A DNA stretch of 64,000 nucleotides from Polluticaenibacter yanchengensis (GCA_027854065.1 JAQGEF010000012.1:1-64000), one strand, 5' to 3'; counted from the stretch's first letter, positions 43,995 through 55,053 are shown. Notes: a model not told the origin generated them from the letters alone. Translations and numbers: made by a program.

Positions 43995-44041
43995 AAAACG
44001 CTTTACACAAATAACCGCTAAATTATCGTGTAAAGCGTTTT
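43995..44041 (-). terminator. Rho-independent terminator of aspS
   Basis: AAAACGCTTTACAC (43995-44008) pairs with GTGTAAAGCGTTTT (44028-44041) around a 19-nt loop. On the minus strand TTTTTTATTTTTG follows. Confidence 0.88.
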
Positions 44042-44053
44042 AAAAGTTATAAA

Positions 44054-45895
44054 TTAAAGTGCACTCTTGATATGCAACTCATTATATTGTTTTAAAGCGA
44101 TCTCAGCCGGTGCATCCAACATCACATCCCTTCCGCTGTTGTTTTTAGGGAAAGCGATAAAATCACGGATACTTTCACTGCCACCAATAATTGCACAAAG
44201 CCTGTCGAAACCAAAGGCAAGGCCACCATGTGGCGGGGCACCATATTCAAAAGCGCCTAGTAAGAAACCGAATTTCTCCTGCTGCTCATGGGCATCCATA
44301 CCTAAAGCGGCAAACATTTTCTCCTGCAGCTCGCGTTGGAAAATACGGATACTGCCACCACCGATCTCGTTACCGTTTAACACCAGGTCATACGCATTTG
44401 CTTTGATGCCGGCATATGGGTGTTCCAGGTATTTATCCAGGTCTTCTACTTTCGGAGAATTGTTGATCATTACTGAAATATGGTCCGGCTTTGGACTTGT
44501 AAACGGATGATGACGTGCTACCCAACGGCCTGCTCCACCGCCATCCTGGTCTTCCAGCGCAAACTCAAACAAAGGAAAATCAATGACCCAAAGCATTTTA
44601 AATTCATCTGCTTTGCGTAGGTTCAGGCGCTCACCCATTTCCAGGCGTAAGGTACTGGCTGCTTTACGGGTCAGTTCTTCTTTACCGGCAACGATCAAAA
44701 TCAAATCTCCTGCTTTGGCATTGGCAGCTTCAGCAATTGCTTTTAATTGTTCCGGATTGTAGAATTTATCTACGCTGCTTTTGAATGTACCATCTGCATT
44801 GCAACGGATATTTACTAAACCCTGCATGCCTATCTGCGGGCGTTTTACCCATTCAGTGAGTTCATCTACCTGTTTACGGGTATATTCCGCAGCACCCGGA
44901 ACGGCTATCGCTATAACGGTTTCTGCATTATCAAATACAACAAAGTTGGCTCCGTTAATTAAGCTGCTGAAATCCTGTTTATGGCCTAAAACATGTTGCG
45001 GCTTTTTAAGATTGCACAGTTCCATACCAAAACGGATATCCGGCTTGTCATTACCATAATTCCACAAAGCGTCATCATAAGTCATGCGTAAAACCGGTTC
45101 ATTGTAATCGTAATTTTTTACCGATTTAAAAACATGTTTTACCAGGCCTTCGAACATGTTGATAATGTCTTCCTGCTCCACGAAACTCATTTCACAGTCA
45201 ATCTGGGTAAATTCCGGCTGACGGTCTGCACGTAAATCCTCATCCCTGAAACATTTTACGATCTGGTAATAGCGGTCATAACCGCTTACCATTAATAATT
45301 GTTTAAATGTTTGCGGGCTTTGCGGTAATGCATAGAACTGGCCGGGGTTCATACGGCTAGGTACGACGAAATCGCGGGCACCTTCCGGCGTACTTTTTAT
45401 CAGGAACGGGGTTTCAATATCCATGAAACCTTTATCATGAAGGTAGTCGCGCGTAGCACGGTTTACCGCATAACGTAATTCTATGTTTTTCTTTACTGCA
45501 TTTCTACGCAAATCCAGGTAACGGTATTTCATGCGCAGATCTTCTCCGCCATCCGTATCATCCTGGATGGTAAATGGTGGTACTGCGGATTTATTCAGTA
45601 TTTTAAATTCAGTGATCTTTATTTCTATTTCCCCTGTAGGAATATTGGGGTTTTTATTGGAACGCTCACTTACCACACCTGTAGCCTGTAACACGAACTC
45701 GCGGCCTAATGGGTTTGTATCCAACTGCTCATTGAGTTCTTCTCCAAATAATAACTGTGTAATACCATATCTGTCACGTAGATCCACGAAGGTGATTGCT
45801 CCGAATTTACGTACGGTTTGTACCCAACCAGACAAAGTAACAGTCTGAGAAACATTATTTAATCTTAATTCGCCACAAGTATGTGAACGGTACAT
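44054..45895 (-). CDS. aspS: Aspartate-tRNA ligase
   Basis: The 613-residue class II synthetase has an N-terminal OB-fold anticodon-binding domain ([23 protein letters not shown]). Motif 2 is [17 protein letters not shown] and motif 3 is GLAFGFDRL near the C-terminus. The bacterial GAD insertion lies between them, giving the long bacterial form. It charges tRNA-Asp; whether it also charges tRNA-Asn depends on amidotransferase genes not visible here. A TATATTTG (45950-45943, minus strand) lies upstream. Confidence 0.97.
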   Translation of the reverse strand: MYRSHTCGELRLNNVSQTVTLSGWVQTVRKFGAITFVDLRDRYGITQLLFGEELNEQLDTNPLGREFVLQATGVVSERSNKNPNIPTGEIEIKITEFKILNKSAVPPFTIQDDTDGGEDLRMKYRYLDLRRNAVKKNIELRYAVNRATRDYLHDKGFMDIETPFLIKSTPEGARDFVVPSRMNPGQFYALPQSPQTFKQLLMVSGYDRYYQIVKCFRDEDLRADRQPEFTQIDCEMSFVEQEDIINMFEGLVKHVFKSVKNYDYNEPVLRMTYDDALWNYGNDKPDIRFGMELCNLKKPQHVLGHKQDFSSLINGANFVVFDNAETVIAIAVPGAAEYTRKQVDELTEWVKRPQIGMQGLVNIRCNADGTFKSSVDKFYNPEQLKAIAEAANAKAGDLILIVAGKEELTRKAASTLRLEMGERLNLRKADEFKMLWVIDFPLFEFALEDQDGGGAGRWVARHHPFTSPKPDHISVMINNSPKVEDLDKYLEHPYAGIKANAYDLVLNGNEIGGGSIRIFQRELQEKMFAALGMDAHEQQEKFGFLLGAFEYGAPPHGGLAFGFDRLCAIIGGSESIRDFIAFPKNNSGRDVMLDAPAEIALKQYNELHIKSAL

Positions 45896-45942
45896 ATATC
45901 TAAAAATTTATTTAGTGAATGGAATGCAACTAAATTGCGCCG

Positions 45943-45950
45943 CAAATATA
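45943..45950 (-). promoter_or_regulatory. -7 element of aspS
   Basis: TATATTTG on the minus strand, about 47 nt before the ATG at 45895. No clear -33 element. Confidence 0.5.
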
Positions 45951-46152
45951 CGGAATAGTTAGTAGTGCGTGTAAAATAGTGAACAGGAAACCCTCATCAA
46001 TAGCAACCGGATAATCTATGATAATTAAAATATTTATAAAGACTTATTTTTTACTATGTTTACTCTTTAAAAGTAATTGTCAAAATTGTAATTGCATCCA
46101 TTTTGACACAATTCCCTTTTACTTAAAGAAATAGCATTAAACAAAAATCGAG

Positions 46153-46779
46153 ATGTTTCTTATTTACGGTACACGGAGCGCCAGGATAAAAAAATATACT
46201 GACAACCACTCAAGATGTGAAAGTTGTAAAAATTTTGACCTTGATGTAGAGGTCTATAGAAGTTATTATCATGTTTATTATATTCCGTTTGTTCCGATTG
46301 GAGAAAAAACGGCATTTATTCGATGTAATCATTGTGGTGAACCCGGGCAGTCAGGCACTTTACTGCAACATTATGAAAAATCTGCGAGGACCCCGTTTTA
46401 CCTGTTTACCATTCCTATCCTTATCCTGATGTTTATTGCGACGATGGTTTACGCCAATTTCAATCAACAAAAAGAAAAGGTATTGCTGGTAGCGAATCCT
46501 TTAGTTGGAGATGTGTATGGCATGAGGAAGGAGGATAACAATAATGTCTCGTACTTCTTTCTGCGTGTATCAGGCATTAATGGTGATACGGTTATTTTTC
46601 AACATAGTAATTTAGAATACGGCCAATTCGTTTCGGGATTTAATGAGGAAGATTTCTTTGTTAAAGATGACGAATTCTATTTTCTGAAACCGGCATTAAA
46701 GCAAATGCTTGAGAAAGATAACATTAATTCGGTCTACAGAAATTATGATGGCTACCAGGGTTTTAATCGCATTAAATAA
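46153..46779 (+). CDS. Zinc-ribbon membrane protein, unknown function
   Basis: The 208-residue protein has a treble-clef-like zinc ribbon with C22-x2-C25 and C58-x2-C61. A single membrane span follows at about 82-103 (FYLFTIPILILMFIATMVYANF), then a soluble beta-rich domain. The ribbon is expected on the cytosolic side. Function unknown. It converges with the paralogous membrane pair with only 5 bp between stops. Confidence 0.7.
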   Translation: MFLIYGTRSARIKKYTDNHSRCESCKNFDLDVEVYRSYYHVYYIPFVPIGEKTAFIRCNHCGEPGQSGTLLQHYEKSARTPFYLFTIPILILMFIATMVYANFNQQKEKVLLVANPLVGDVYGMRKEDNNNVSYFFLRVSGINGDTVIFQHSNLEYGQFVSGFNEEDFFVKDDEFYFLKPALKQMLEKDNINSVYRNYDGYQGFNRIK

Positions 46780-46784
46780 TTCTC

Positions 46785-47231
46785 TTACTTATCCGTTATT
46801 ACGTTTTTTCCTGTTCTGGCTAATTTTCTTAATCCCAGTCGCAGCTTTTTATTGGACTTTAAGTACTTTGAACTTAATACGACTAATAAAGACACACAGG
46901 CAGTGGTGCCTAATAAGCCGCCATACCCCTGGTAATACTTGCCTGAATAAATAAACAACAAGCTGTACAACACAGCGGCTAAGCCTATACTTATAAAGCT
47001 GCTGGTCTGCTTTGCTGAAACCATGCCTACGAAAGTGGCCCCTAGAAACAGGGGTGGAATGGCATTTACAAGATAGTTGGAGCTGCCATTAAAGGCTAGC
47101 TTGAATATGACCGCCACTAATAATGCCAGAAAAGATGAGGCTCTTACAGCGTTCCATTGTTTATAGCGGATCAAGTACTGCACACCGGTGGCGCCGATAA
47201 CCGCTACTAGTATTAGTATTATCCTATCCAT
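46785..47231 (-). CDS. Polytopic membrane protein, paralogue of the upstream gene
   Basis: The 148-residue protein has about five hydrophobic helices and ends in a positively charged tail. It shares a motif set with the gene before it: a short lead helix, then PPLFLGATFVGMVSA, a hydrophobic run and YYQGYGGLLGTTA. Its ATG overlaps the end of the upstream gene by 13 bp, which implies coupled translation. I do not recognise a characterised family. Confidence 0.65.
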   Translation of the reverse strand: MDRIILILVAVIGATGVQYLIRYKQWNAVRASSFLALLVAVIFKLAFNGSSNYLVNAIPPLFLGATFVGMVSAKQTSSFISIGLAAVLYSLLFIYSGKYYQGYGGLLGTTACVSLLVVLSSKYLKSNKKLRLGLRKLARTGKNVITDK

Positions 47232-47797
47232 GATACATACATTTTATATAGCAATACGGCTACGGTTACACCAATAAAGGCCATTGTTCCTGCTTTACCG
47301 CCAATACCCTGGAATAAACTTTTGGAGAACATAAAGAAAAAAGCGGTGATGACGCTGGCAAATAAAATGAAGGATACATTGTTGCTGACATTGGTGCTGG
47401 TCATGCCTACGAAAGCACCGCAGTACATGACTTCGGGGAGATCTGCCAGGTATTTGGATTGTTTATTGATCTCGGGTAAAAAGGAGGCTGCCAGTCCGGT
47501 AGCGCTGCCTGCGATGACGGGGCCGAGTGCCATTTGCTGATTCAGGAAAAAAGCGGTAAACGCAGCAACCGGTAACCATAACATTATTTTCCAGGAACCT
47601 GCCTGTAACTCCGGCAGGTGTAACGGGGTTTTAAAGTAACTGTACAATACGCAAAAAGCAATCACCGCAACGCCTGTTAATATGATGGCGGGTGCTTTCT
47701 GATCTACTAAAATAAACATTAAAAACAAAAAATGTATGGCAAAGAAGCAAATGATTAAGCTTTGCCTGACTATTTTTTTCTGTCTTTTTAACTTCAT
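47219..47797 (-). CDS. Polytopic membrane protein, paralogue of the downstream gene
   Basis: The 192-residue protein has about six hydrophobic helices. Its C-terminal half aligns with the downstream gene product: LPEVMYCGAFVGMTST against PPLFLGATFVGMVSA, and FQGIGGKAGTMA against YQGYGGLLGTTA. The start is the ATG two codons after a TTG. A minus-strand TACTTTTG (47840-47833) lies 35 nt upstream. The two products probably form a heteromeric membrane complex, but the role is unknown. Confidence 0.65.
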   Translation of the reverse strand: MKLKRQKKIVRQSLIICFFAIHFLFLMFILVDQKAPAIILTGVAVIAFCVLYSYFKTPLHLPELQAGSWKIMLWLPVAAFTAFFLNQQMALGPVIAGSATGLAASFLPEINKQSKYLADLPEVMYCGAFVGMTSTNVSNNVSFILFASVITAFFFMFSKSLFQGIGGKAGTMAFIGVTVAVLLYKMYVSWIG

Positions 47798-48198
47798 GAC
47801 CAAGGTGGAATCGCTGAAAATTTATTATGGCGCAAAAGTAAACATTAACTGATACACTATTGGGATATTTATAGGGGAAGATGGTTTAACGGGGTATTTG
47901 AAGGTGTTGCCGGATGAGCGGATGGGCTTAAATTCAAAAAATATTTATAACGGATGGTTGATACATTCACATCATGTATATTTGATGCAAGTAGTAGATA
48001 TTTATAATGCATTTCGTTAAATAGAGGGCTGTAGATGAAGGGCTGCGGCATACGTGGGCGGCGAGGAACGAGCGGGTGCGACGCAGGAGCACGGAGCGTA
48101 GCGAACCCCTAAGTACGCCGGACTATGGCTTAATAGTGTATAATGTGCTGACAGCCCCGGATAAAACAGGAAATAACCGGATAATTGTAAATTTTAAT
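47798..48198. other. Divergent gene-free region with family 1 repeat
   Basis: This 401-bp stretch lies between the membrane pair and the ECF sigma gene. Family 1 copy e occupies 48035-48158. The longest frame here extends the sigma gene upstream through the repeat, but that part has repeat-type composition and no support as coding sequence. Confidence 0.5.
48035..48158 (-). repeat. Dispersed GC-rich intergenic repeat, family 1, copy e
   Basis: Read on the minus strand it opens GGGGCTGTC and continues TCCGGCGTACTTAGGGGTTC. It then reads GCTACGCTCCGTGCTCCTGC, CGCACCCGCTCGTTCCTCGC and CGTATGCCGCAGCCC. It lies 40 bp before the ECF sigma start codon. Confidence 0.8.
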
Positions 48199-48750
48199 AT
48201 GCAGGAAGATAAGCTTTTAATAGAGCAATTTAAGGACCCGGCTACTAAGGAACGGGCTTATACTGCTATCATTAAAAAATACCAGGAGCGATTGTACTGG
48301 CATATCAGGCGCTTATTAGTGGAACATGAGGACACTAATGATGTGATGCAGAATGTGTTTATTAAGGTATGGAACGCTTTGGAAAATTTTAGAGAGGATA
48401 GCCAATTATATACCTGGCTTTACCGCATTGCTACGAATGAAAGCCTGACTTTTATAGATCAGCGTAAACGGAAATCGGCCGATTACAGCCTGAGTGATGT
48501 GGAAGGGGCGTTGGAAAATAAGATTCGTGCGGACAGGAACTTTGATGCGAACAAACTGGAATGGAAACTTCAACTGGCTATACAGCAGCTACCGGAAAAG
48601 CAGCGTGTGGTATTTACATTGCGCTACTACGATGAAATGCCTTATGAAGAAATGAGCCGGGTGCTGGAAACGAGTGAGGGCTCACTAAAGGCCAGTTACC
48701 ACCATGCAGCTAAAAAAATAGAAGATTATATTCTTAAGAATAGTGAATAA
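48199..48750 (+). CDS. RNA polymerase ECF-type sigma factor
   Basis: The 183-residue protein has region 2 (AYTAIIKKYQERLYWHIRRLLVEHEDTNDVMQNVFIKVW) and region 4 (LPEKQRVVFTLRYYDEMPYEEMSRVLETSEGSLKASYHHA). This is the two-domain ECF layout without region 3. I start at MQEDKLLIEQF because codons upstream lie in repeat sequence. The two downstream genes are probably an anti-sigma-like protein and an exported sensor or target, so it likely drives its own operon under an envelope signal. Confidence 0.92.
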   Translation: MQEDKLLIEQFKDPATKERAYTAIIKKYQERLYWHIRRLLVEHEDTNDVMQNVFIKVWNALENFREDSQLYTWLYRIATNESLTFIDQRKRKSADYSLSDVEGALENKIRADRNFDANKLEWKLQLAIQQLPEKQRVVFTLRYYDEMPYEEMSRVLETSEGSLKASYHHAAKKIEDYILKNSE

Positions 48751-48826
48751 TTTTTAACTTTTTAAACTTATGGCTCTAATGGCTGTCTAAAAACAGAATT
48801 GTAAACATCAGTAAAGAATTAATGAG

Positions 48827-49639
48827 ATGCAACTGTCCGAAATAAATAAAGAATTAGAAAATATAGCGCCAAAATTATTGGGCATTAATAAGGCGATGCC
48901 TTTTAGTGTGCCTGATAACTATTTTGAGTTGCTGTCTATCGAGGCTTTATTATATACTAACGGTAAAGCAGTTGGATATGCGGCACCCGACCTTTATTTT
49001 GAAGAATTTCCTAACAGGCTGCTTTTAAAAGTGGCGAAAACGGGTAATGATACTGTTTCTCAATCGGTGCCGGAAGGCTATTTTGACCATTTTGCTGATA
49101 ATCTTTTAGCGAAAATTAAAGCCGGGGCCCCAGAGGTAGCGGTTTCGGCTGAGACTGATGAATTGCCTGCAATATTTGCCTCTATCGGTAAAGAAATGCC
49201 TTACCATGTGCCTGCGGGTTATTTTGAAACGGCTGTAAAAATACCGGAAAACAACGTTGATTCGGCCCCTAAGCAAGGAAAAGTGGTGCCTATCGGCAAC
49301 AAAAAGAACTGGTTAAAATACGCTGCTTCTATTGCGGCTATTGGTTTATTGATCACATTGGGTGTTAAAACTTCGAACAACGATATTGTGCCCTCCGTGG
49401 CTACACCTGCTGTTGCAATTGCTGCCGCACCTGCTGCGGATATTGACAGTGCTGTTGACAGTGAATTTGCTGCGATGCTGGCAGCATTGGACTCTAAGGC
49501 ATTTGTAAGCGATGAGGTAACTGATAGCGGTAAAGCGGATATCAGTGAGGATTTAATGAGTGAGGATATAGAAAGTTCATTAAAAAAGCTGAGCGATAAA
49601 GATTTGATCGCATTTTTGCAAACGGTTGGTATGAACTAA
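48827..49639 (+). CDS. Membrane-bound putative anti-sigma protein with four VPxxYF-like motifs
   Basis: The 270-residue protein has four repeats with the core P-x-x-Y-F at residues 29-33, 54-58, 82-86 and 129-133 (VPDNYFE, APDLYFE, VPEGYFD, VPAGYFE). A single membrane span follows at about 160-178 and an Ala/Asp-rich outer domain. The position after an ECF sigma gene and the cytosolic-TM-outer layout suggest an anti-sigma factor. There is no ZAS zinc motif and no FecR domain. This is inference. Confidence 0.6.
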   Translation: MQLSEINKELENIAPKLLGINKAMPFSVPDNYFELLSIEALLYTNGKAVGYAAPDLYFEEFPNRLLLKVAKTGNDTVSQSVPEGYFDHFADNLLAKIKAGAPEVAVSAETDELPAIFASIGKEMPYHVPAGYFETAVKIPENNVDSAPKQGKVVPIGNKKNWLKYAASIAAIGLLITLGVKTSNNDIVPSVATPAVAIAAAPAADIDSAVDSEFAAMLAALDSKAFVSDEVTDSGKADISEDLMSEDIESSLKKLSDKDLIAFLQTVGMN

Positions 49640-49657
49640 CAAAACAGAATAACTAAC

Positions 49658-50038
49658 ATGAAAAGATATTTATACATTTTATTTATAGCTATTTGGAGCC
49701 TGTCCACGATATCTGTATCAGCCCAGGAAAAGGGGAACAGGGTGGAATCTCTCAGGGTTGCTTTTATTACTAAGAAACTGGACCTGACGCCTGATGAGGC
49801 AAAGGGTTTCTGGCCTGTTTATGATATTTATGATGAAGAGATGCGTAAAGTAATGAAGGAGCACCGTGAAAAGGGTGGCAGTGAACTGGAACTGGAAGAA
49901 AAGAAGCTGAATGTACGTAAGAAATATAAAGGTGATTTTCTGAAAGTTATTAATGAGAAAAAATTTGATGCGCTTATAAAGGCGGAATCGGAATGGAGCA
50001 TTATGGTAAAAAAGGAACTCCAGAGGCGACGTAACTAA
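49658..50038 (+). CDS. Exported Spy/CpxP-like protein of the sigma operon
   Basis: The 126-residue protein has a signal peptide (MKRYLYILFIAIWSLSTISVSAQ). A helical body follows with KKLDLTPDEAKGFWPVYDIYDEEM, a motif common in Bacteroidota periplasmic proteins related to Spy and CpxP. It is 18 bp after the putative anti-sigma gene and ends the operon at a terminator. It may sense or relieve envelope stress. Confidence 0.72.
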   Translation: MKRYLYILFIAIWSLSTISVSAQEKGNRVESLRVAFITKKLDLTPDEAKGFWPVYDIYDEEMRKVMKEHREKGGSELELEEKKLNVRKKYKGDFLKVINEKKFDALIKAESEWSIMVKKELQRRRN

Positions 50039-50043
50039 TTAAT

Positions 50044-50069
50044 AAGGCCGGACAAACTAGTCCGGCTTT
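50044..50069 (+). terminator. Rho-independent terminator of the sigma operon
   Basis: GCCGGAC (50047-50053) pairs with GTCCGGC (50060-50066), with extra A-T and G-U pairs outside, then TTTTTATTTTTT. Confidence 0.88.
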
Positions 50070-50227
50070 TTATTTTTTGCTATGGTATGCGCCAAACAAA
50101 TAATACATCTAAAAATAACATTTTACTAATTGCAATCGAGTGCGAAACCATAATTTTTCATTATTTTTGAACGGTTAGATACAAAATAATAAAAATTTCG
50201 CTGAATATTTATTTGCATACAAACTAA

Positions 50228-50235
50228 TATATTTG
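50228..50235 (+). promoter_or_regulatory. -7 element of eno
   Basis: TATATTTG, 52 nt before the ATG. A TTTG at 50212-50215 is too close to serve as -33. The leader would be about 47 nt and A-rich. Confidence 0.5.
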
Positions 50236-50287
50236 CAGAAAGTTTAAATATTTTAAAACAAAACATACAATTTAATACATTTTATTT

Positions 50288-51574
50288 ATGTCGTACATTT
50301 CTTCCGTACATGCAAGGCAAATCTTAGATAGCCGTGGGAACCCTACTATTGAAGTTGATATTCAAACAGATAACGGTGCATTTGGCCGTGCTGCCGTACC
50401 AAGTGGTGCGAGCACCGGTATTCACGAGGCTGTGGAGTTACGTGATGGTGATAAAGCTGTTTATGGTGGTAAGGGTGTTTTAAAAGCGGTTCAAAACGTA
50501 AACAAAGAGATTGCTGACGCTATACTGGGTATGGAAGTGAGCGACCAGGCGGGCATTGATGCTACTATGATTAGTGTTGATGGTACTGCTAACAAGGGTC
50601 AATTAGGTGCTAACGCTATTTTAGCGGTGAGCATGGCTGTAAGTAAGGCTGCTGCCCAGGAGGCTGATTTGCCGCTTTACCGTTATATTGGTGGTACTAA
50701 TGCGCGTATTTTACCGGTTCCGATGATGAACATCCTAAATGGTGGTGCTCATGCTGATAATAAAATCGATTTCCAGGAATTTATGGTGATGCCAATTGGC
50801 GCGAGCAGTTTCAGCGAGGCTTTACGTTGGGGTACTGATATTTTCCATGCTTTAAAAAGTACTTTAAAGAAAAAGGGCTATAGTACAAACGTTGGTGATG
50901 AGGGTGGATTTGCCCCGAATATTCAAAGTAACGAGGAAGCGATTGAAACGGTACTGGAAGCGATTGTTGCTGCCGGCCACAATACGGATAACATTAAAAT
51001 AGCCATGGACGCTGCTAACAGCGAACTTTGGAAAGAGGATAAAAAACAATATATTTTCCACAAGAGCGATAATAAGGCGTTAAGCAGTGACCAACTGGTT
51101 GCTTACTGGGAAAACTGGGTGCGTCAATACCCTATTGTAAGCATTGAGGACGGTATGGCTGAAGATGATTGGGAAGGTTGGAAAAACCTGACTACTGCTA
51201 TTGGTAATAAATGCCAGTTAGTGGGTGATGATTTATTTGTTACGAACGTGAACCGTTTACAAACCGGTATTGAAAAAGGTATTGCGAATGGTTTATTGGT
51301 TAAAGTGAACCAGATTGGTAGCATTACTGAAACTATTAACGCGGTAACAATGGCTCAATATGCAGGTTATAATACGATCATGAGTCACCGTAGTGGTGAA
51401 ACTGAAGACGTTACTATTGCTGATTTAGCGGTGGCGTTGAACTGTGGCCAGATTAAAACGGGTAGTGCGAGCCGTACTGACCGTATCGCTAAATACAACC
51501 AGTTGATCCGCATTGAGGAAGAATTGGGTGCTAATGCTATTTTCTTAGGAAAATCTTTAAAATTCGGTAAATAA
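50288..51574 (+). CDS. eno: Enolase
   Basis: The 428-residue enzyme has the family motifs [63 protein letters not shown] and [17 protein letters not shown]. It converts 2-phosphoglycerate to phosphoenolpyruvate. Codon use is strongly biased to a few triplets (GGT, AAC, CGT), unlike most neighbours, as expected for high expression. It is monocistronic with a 16-bp terminator. Confidence 0.98.
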   Translation: MSYISSVHARQILDSRGNPTIEVDIQTDNGAFGRAAVPSGASTGIHEAVELRDGDKAVYGGKGVLKAVQNVNKEIADAILGMEVSDQAGIDATMISVDGTANKGQLGANAILAVSMAVSKAAAQEADLPLYRYIGGTNARILPVPMMNILNGGAHADNKIDFQEFMVMPIGASSFSEALRWGTDIFHALKSTLKKKGYSTNVGDEGGFAPNIQSNEEAIETVLEAIVAAGHNTDNIKIAMDAANSELWKEDKKQYIFHKSDNKALSSDQLVAYWENWVRQYPIVSIEDGMAEDDWEGWKNLTTAIGNKCQLVGDDLFVTNVNRLQTGIEKGIANGLLVKVNQIGSITETINAVTMAQYAGYNTIMSHRSGETEDVTIADLAVALNCGQIKTGSASRTDRIAKYNQLIRIEEELGANAIFLGKSLKFGK

Positions 51575-51593
51575 TTTATTGGTTTTATATAGT

Positions 51594-51631
51594 AAAAGCC
51601 CTTTGTAACTACTGTGTTACAAAGGGCTTTT
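51594..51631 (+). terminator. Rho-independent terminator of eno
   Basis: A 16-bp perfect stem (AAAAGCCCTTTGTAAC at 51594-51609 against 51616-51631) with a 6-nt loop. Confidence 0.93.
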
Positions 51632-51660
51632 GTTGTATGGTTTGTAACAATTATTAAAGG

Positions 51661-51880
51661 TATGCCCCCTGCCCCTCCCTGGGAGAGGTGATTGTGATTG
51701 GGTGTGATTACGAAGGAGTACTCTTATGCTATAGAAGCAATGATCTTCTATTATATCAATTGAATTTTCCCGCTGATTGGCGCAGAATAATACAACCGCT
51801 GATTGACGCTGATTTTGGAATATATCCGTAGCTGGGTTGGAGTTTGAGTCCACCTCTCCCACTCCCTAGGACGGGACAAT
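51661..51880. repeat. Composite repeat: inverted family 4 ends around a family 3 copy
   Basis: The left end (51661-51690) has GCCCCTCCCTGGGAGAGGTG. The right end (51848-51880) has the inverted form, CCACCTCTCCCACTCCC then TAGGACGGGAC. Between them a family 3 copy (51764-51825) reads TTTTCCCGCTGATTGGCGCA, GAATAATACAACCGCTGATT and GACGCTGATTTTGG. A related pairing of family 4 and family 3 occurs at 58870-59060. Confidence 0.65.
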
Positions 51881-51891
51881 TTTATAATGCA

Positions 51892-51921
51892 AAAAGCGGC
51901 AATCTTTCGACTGCCGCTTTT
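51892..51921 (-). terminator. Rho-independent terminator of atpC
   Basis: AAAAGCGGCA (51892-51901) pairs with TGCCGCTTTT (51912-51921). On the minus strand five T follow the stem. Confidence 0.85.
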
Positions 51922-51947
51922 AATATCTGTCAATAAAAGGATGATAA

Positions 51948-52199
51948 TTATTTTAATTCTGCTCCTTCTACCAAAACACTTACTTTGTTATCTAACACTT
52001 CTACAAAACCACCCTCTATGGTATAAACATCGCTTGTTTGTTTATCCTTTAAGATTTTCATGGTGCCTTTGCCAAGTGCAGCAATTAAAGGAGCGTGTTT
52101 ATCAAGCACCTCAAAACTACCGTCGATACCTGGCAGTTGTACGCCATAAACAGTATCGCTGAATATTTTCTTTTCCGGTGTTAATATATCTAATTGCAT
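51948..52199 (-). CDS. atpC: ATP synthase F1 epsilon subunit, short form
   Basis: The 83-residue protein has the N-terminal beta-sandwich of epsilon (MQLDILTPEKKIF, LPGIDGSFEVLDKHAPLIAAL, then VEVLDNKVSVLVEGA). It ends there and lacks the C-terminal helical hairpin that inhibits rotation in many bacteria. It links gamma to the c-ring. atpD lies 48 bp upstream on the same strand. Confidence 0.93.
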   Translation of the reverse strand: MQLDILTPEKKIFSDTVYGVQLPGIDGSFEVLDKHAPLIAALGKGTMKILKDKQTSDVYTIEGGFVEVLDNKVSVLVEGAELK

Positions 52200-52247
52200 A
52201 ATACTCTTTGTTTGTGAAGTGGTTATTAAAAAAAGTGATGATGATTA

Positions 52248-53819
<1,572 letters not shown>

Positions 53820-54015
53820 TCACATAACTAATGGAATAATTTTAGCTCGGATATAAATTTTTCCCAATTTCTAGCAGCCAGCTAAATGTTTTTCAAGTAA
53901 CAATCGCTTCGTAATGCCATTTGCAGGCATTTCAGGGCTTAAATTTAGAAAAAATAAATAATAAACAGTTTTTTATTTTGTGTGCTTTGGTTAAGTCTTC
54001 TTTGAAAAAGAAGTT

Positions 54016-54023
54016 TAATTTCG
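54016..54023 (+). promoter_or_regulatory. -7-like element abutting the DUF1697 gene
   Basis: TAATTTCG (one mismatch to TAnnTTTG) ends 5 nt before the first ATG at 54029. Confidence 0.35.
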
Positions 54024-54028
54024 TCTTT

Positions 54029-54571
54029 ATGATGACTTATATCGCGATCCTGAGGGGCATTAATGTGAGCGGGAAAAATATTATTAAAATGGCGGAACTG
54101 AAAACTGCTTTTACTCATGCGGGTTTTCAAAAAACAACTACTTATATACAGAGTGGTAATATTATTTTTCAGGCTGCTGAACAAAATGTATCCGTGCTGG
54201 CTTCGGAGATATCGGGATTGATACTGGCGCATTTTAAACTTATCGTACCTGTTATTGTATTAACTGTTGACATGCTTCAATCTATTATTGATCAAAATCC
54301 ATTCGTGGCTCAACCTGGCAGGGATACGGGCAGTTTACATATTACTTTCCTGGACGGGCCGGCCGGGGATTATACTGCCGATAAAATTGAGAAAAAGAAA
54401 CAGGTGGAGGAACACTATGTTATTGGCAGTAATGCGGTTTACCTGGACATTCCTAAATATGGCAACAGTAAATTAACCAACAATCTTTTTGAAACGGTTT
54501 TGAGGGTAACGGCTACTACCCGGAACTGGAAAACGGCTAATGAGATCTTATCTATTGCCTCTCAACTATAA
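54029..54571 (+). CDS. DUF1697 family protein
   Basis: The 180-residue protein begins MMTYIAILRGINVSGKNIIKM and has the family segments AFTHAGFQKTTTYIQSGNIIF and a C-terminal TNNLFETVLRVTATTRNWKT. DUF1697 proteins are widespread and uncharacterised. The tandem ATG-ATG leaves a one-residue uncertainty. The open frame extends 36 codons upstream, but nothing there supports translation. The stop overlaps the next start (TAATG). Confidence 0.88.
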   Translation: MMTYIAILRGINVSGKNIIKMAELKTAFTHAGFQKTTTYIQSGNIIFQAAEQNVSVLASEISGLILAHFKLIVPVIVLTVDMLQSIIDQNPFVAQPGRDTGSLHITFLDGPAGDYTADKIEKKKQVEEHYVIGSNAVYLDIPKYGNSKLTNNLFETVLRVTATTRNWKTANEILSIASQL

Positions 54572-55035
54572 TGACTTATTACATGACACAGGAAGTACTG
54601 ATCAGGCCTTTCAGTAAAGCGGATAAAGGGGCTTTGCTAAACATTATTACGTTGAATGTACCTGCGTATTTCGCGGCATCTGAAGTGGAAGATTACCGTC
54701 TTTACCTGGAGAACGAAACGGAGGACTATTTCGTGGCAGTTTCCGGTAATGAGATCATTGGTGCGGGTGGTATCAATTATAAGGGGCAGGAGCAGATTGC
54801 TCATATCAGCTGGGATTTAATACACCCTGCTTACCAGGGTAAGGGCACGGGCAAAAAACTGCTGACTTACAGAACGGACTTGATTACGGCTAATTATCCT
54901 GATTATAAGATGATTGTGCGGACCTCGCAGCTGGTGTACCGGTTTTATGAGAAAAACGGTTTTGCTCTTAGGGAAATTCATAAGGATTTTTGGGCGGAGG
55001 GCTACGATATGTATTATATGGTATATGAGGGGTAG
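54571..55035 (+). CDS. GNAT family N-acetyltransferase
   Basis: The 154-residue protein has the acetyl-CoA binding segment ISWDLIHPAYQGKGTGKKLLTYR and the C-terminal VYRFYEKNGFALRE. The acceptor is unknown. Its ATG overlaps the DUF1697 stop codon by 1 nt, so translation is likely coupled. An alternative start is the internal ATG at codon 5. Confidence 0.88.
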   Translation: MTYYMTQEVLIRPFSKADKGALLNIITLNVPAYFAASEVEDYRLYLENETEDYFVAVSGNEIIGAGGINYKGQEQIAHISWDLIHPAYQGKGTGKKLLTYRTDLITANYPDYKMIVRTSQLVYRFYEKNGFALREIHKDFWAEGYDMYYMVYEG

Positions 55036-55053
55036 CTAAATGGCTAATTATAT

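Larger units (their letters stand above)
51575..51947. other. Gene-free convergent region with composite repeat
   Basis: This 373-bp stretch lies between eno and atpC. It holds the eno terminator, the composite family 3/4 repeat (51661-51880) and the atpC terminator (51892-51921). Short frames in it run through repeat sequence and are not supported. Confidence 0.55.

Noticed and set aside
48076..48198. N-terminal extension of the ECF sigma factor
   Set aside because: The 41 extra codons lie in a family 1 repeat and the linker after it. The family N-terminus matches the ATG at 48199.
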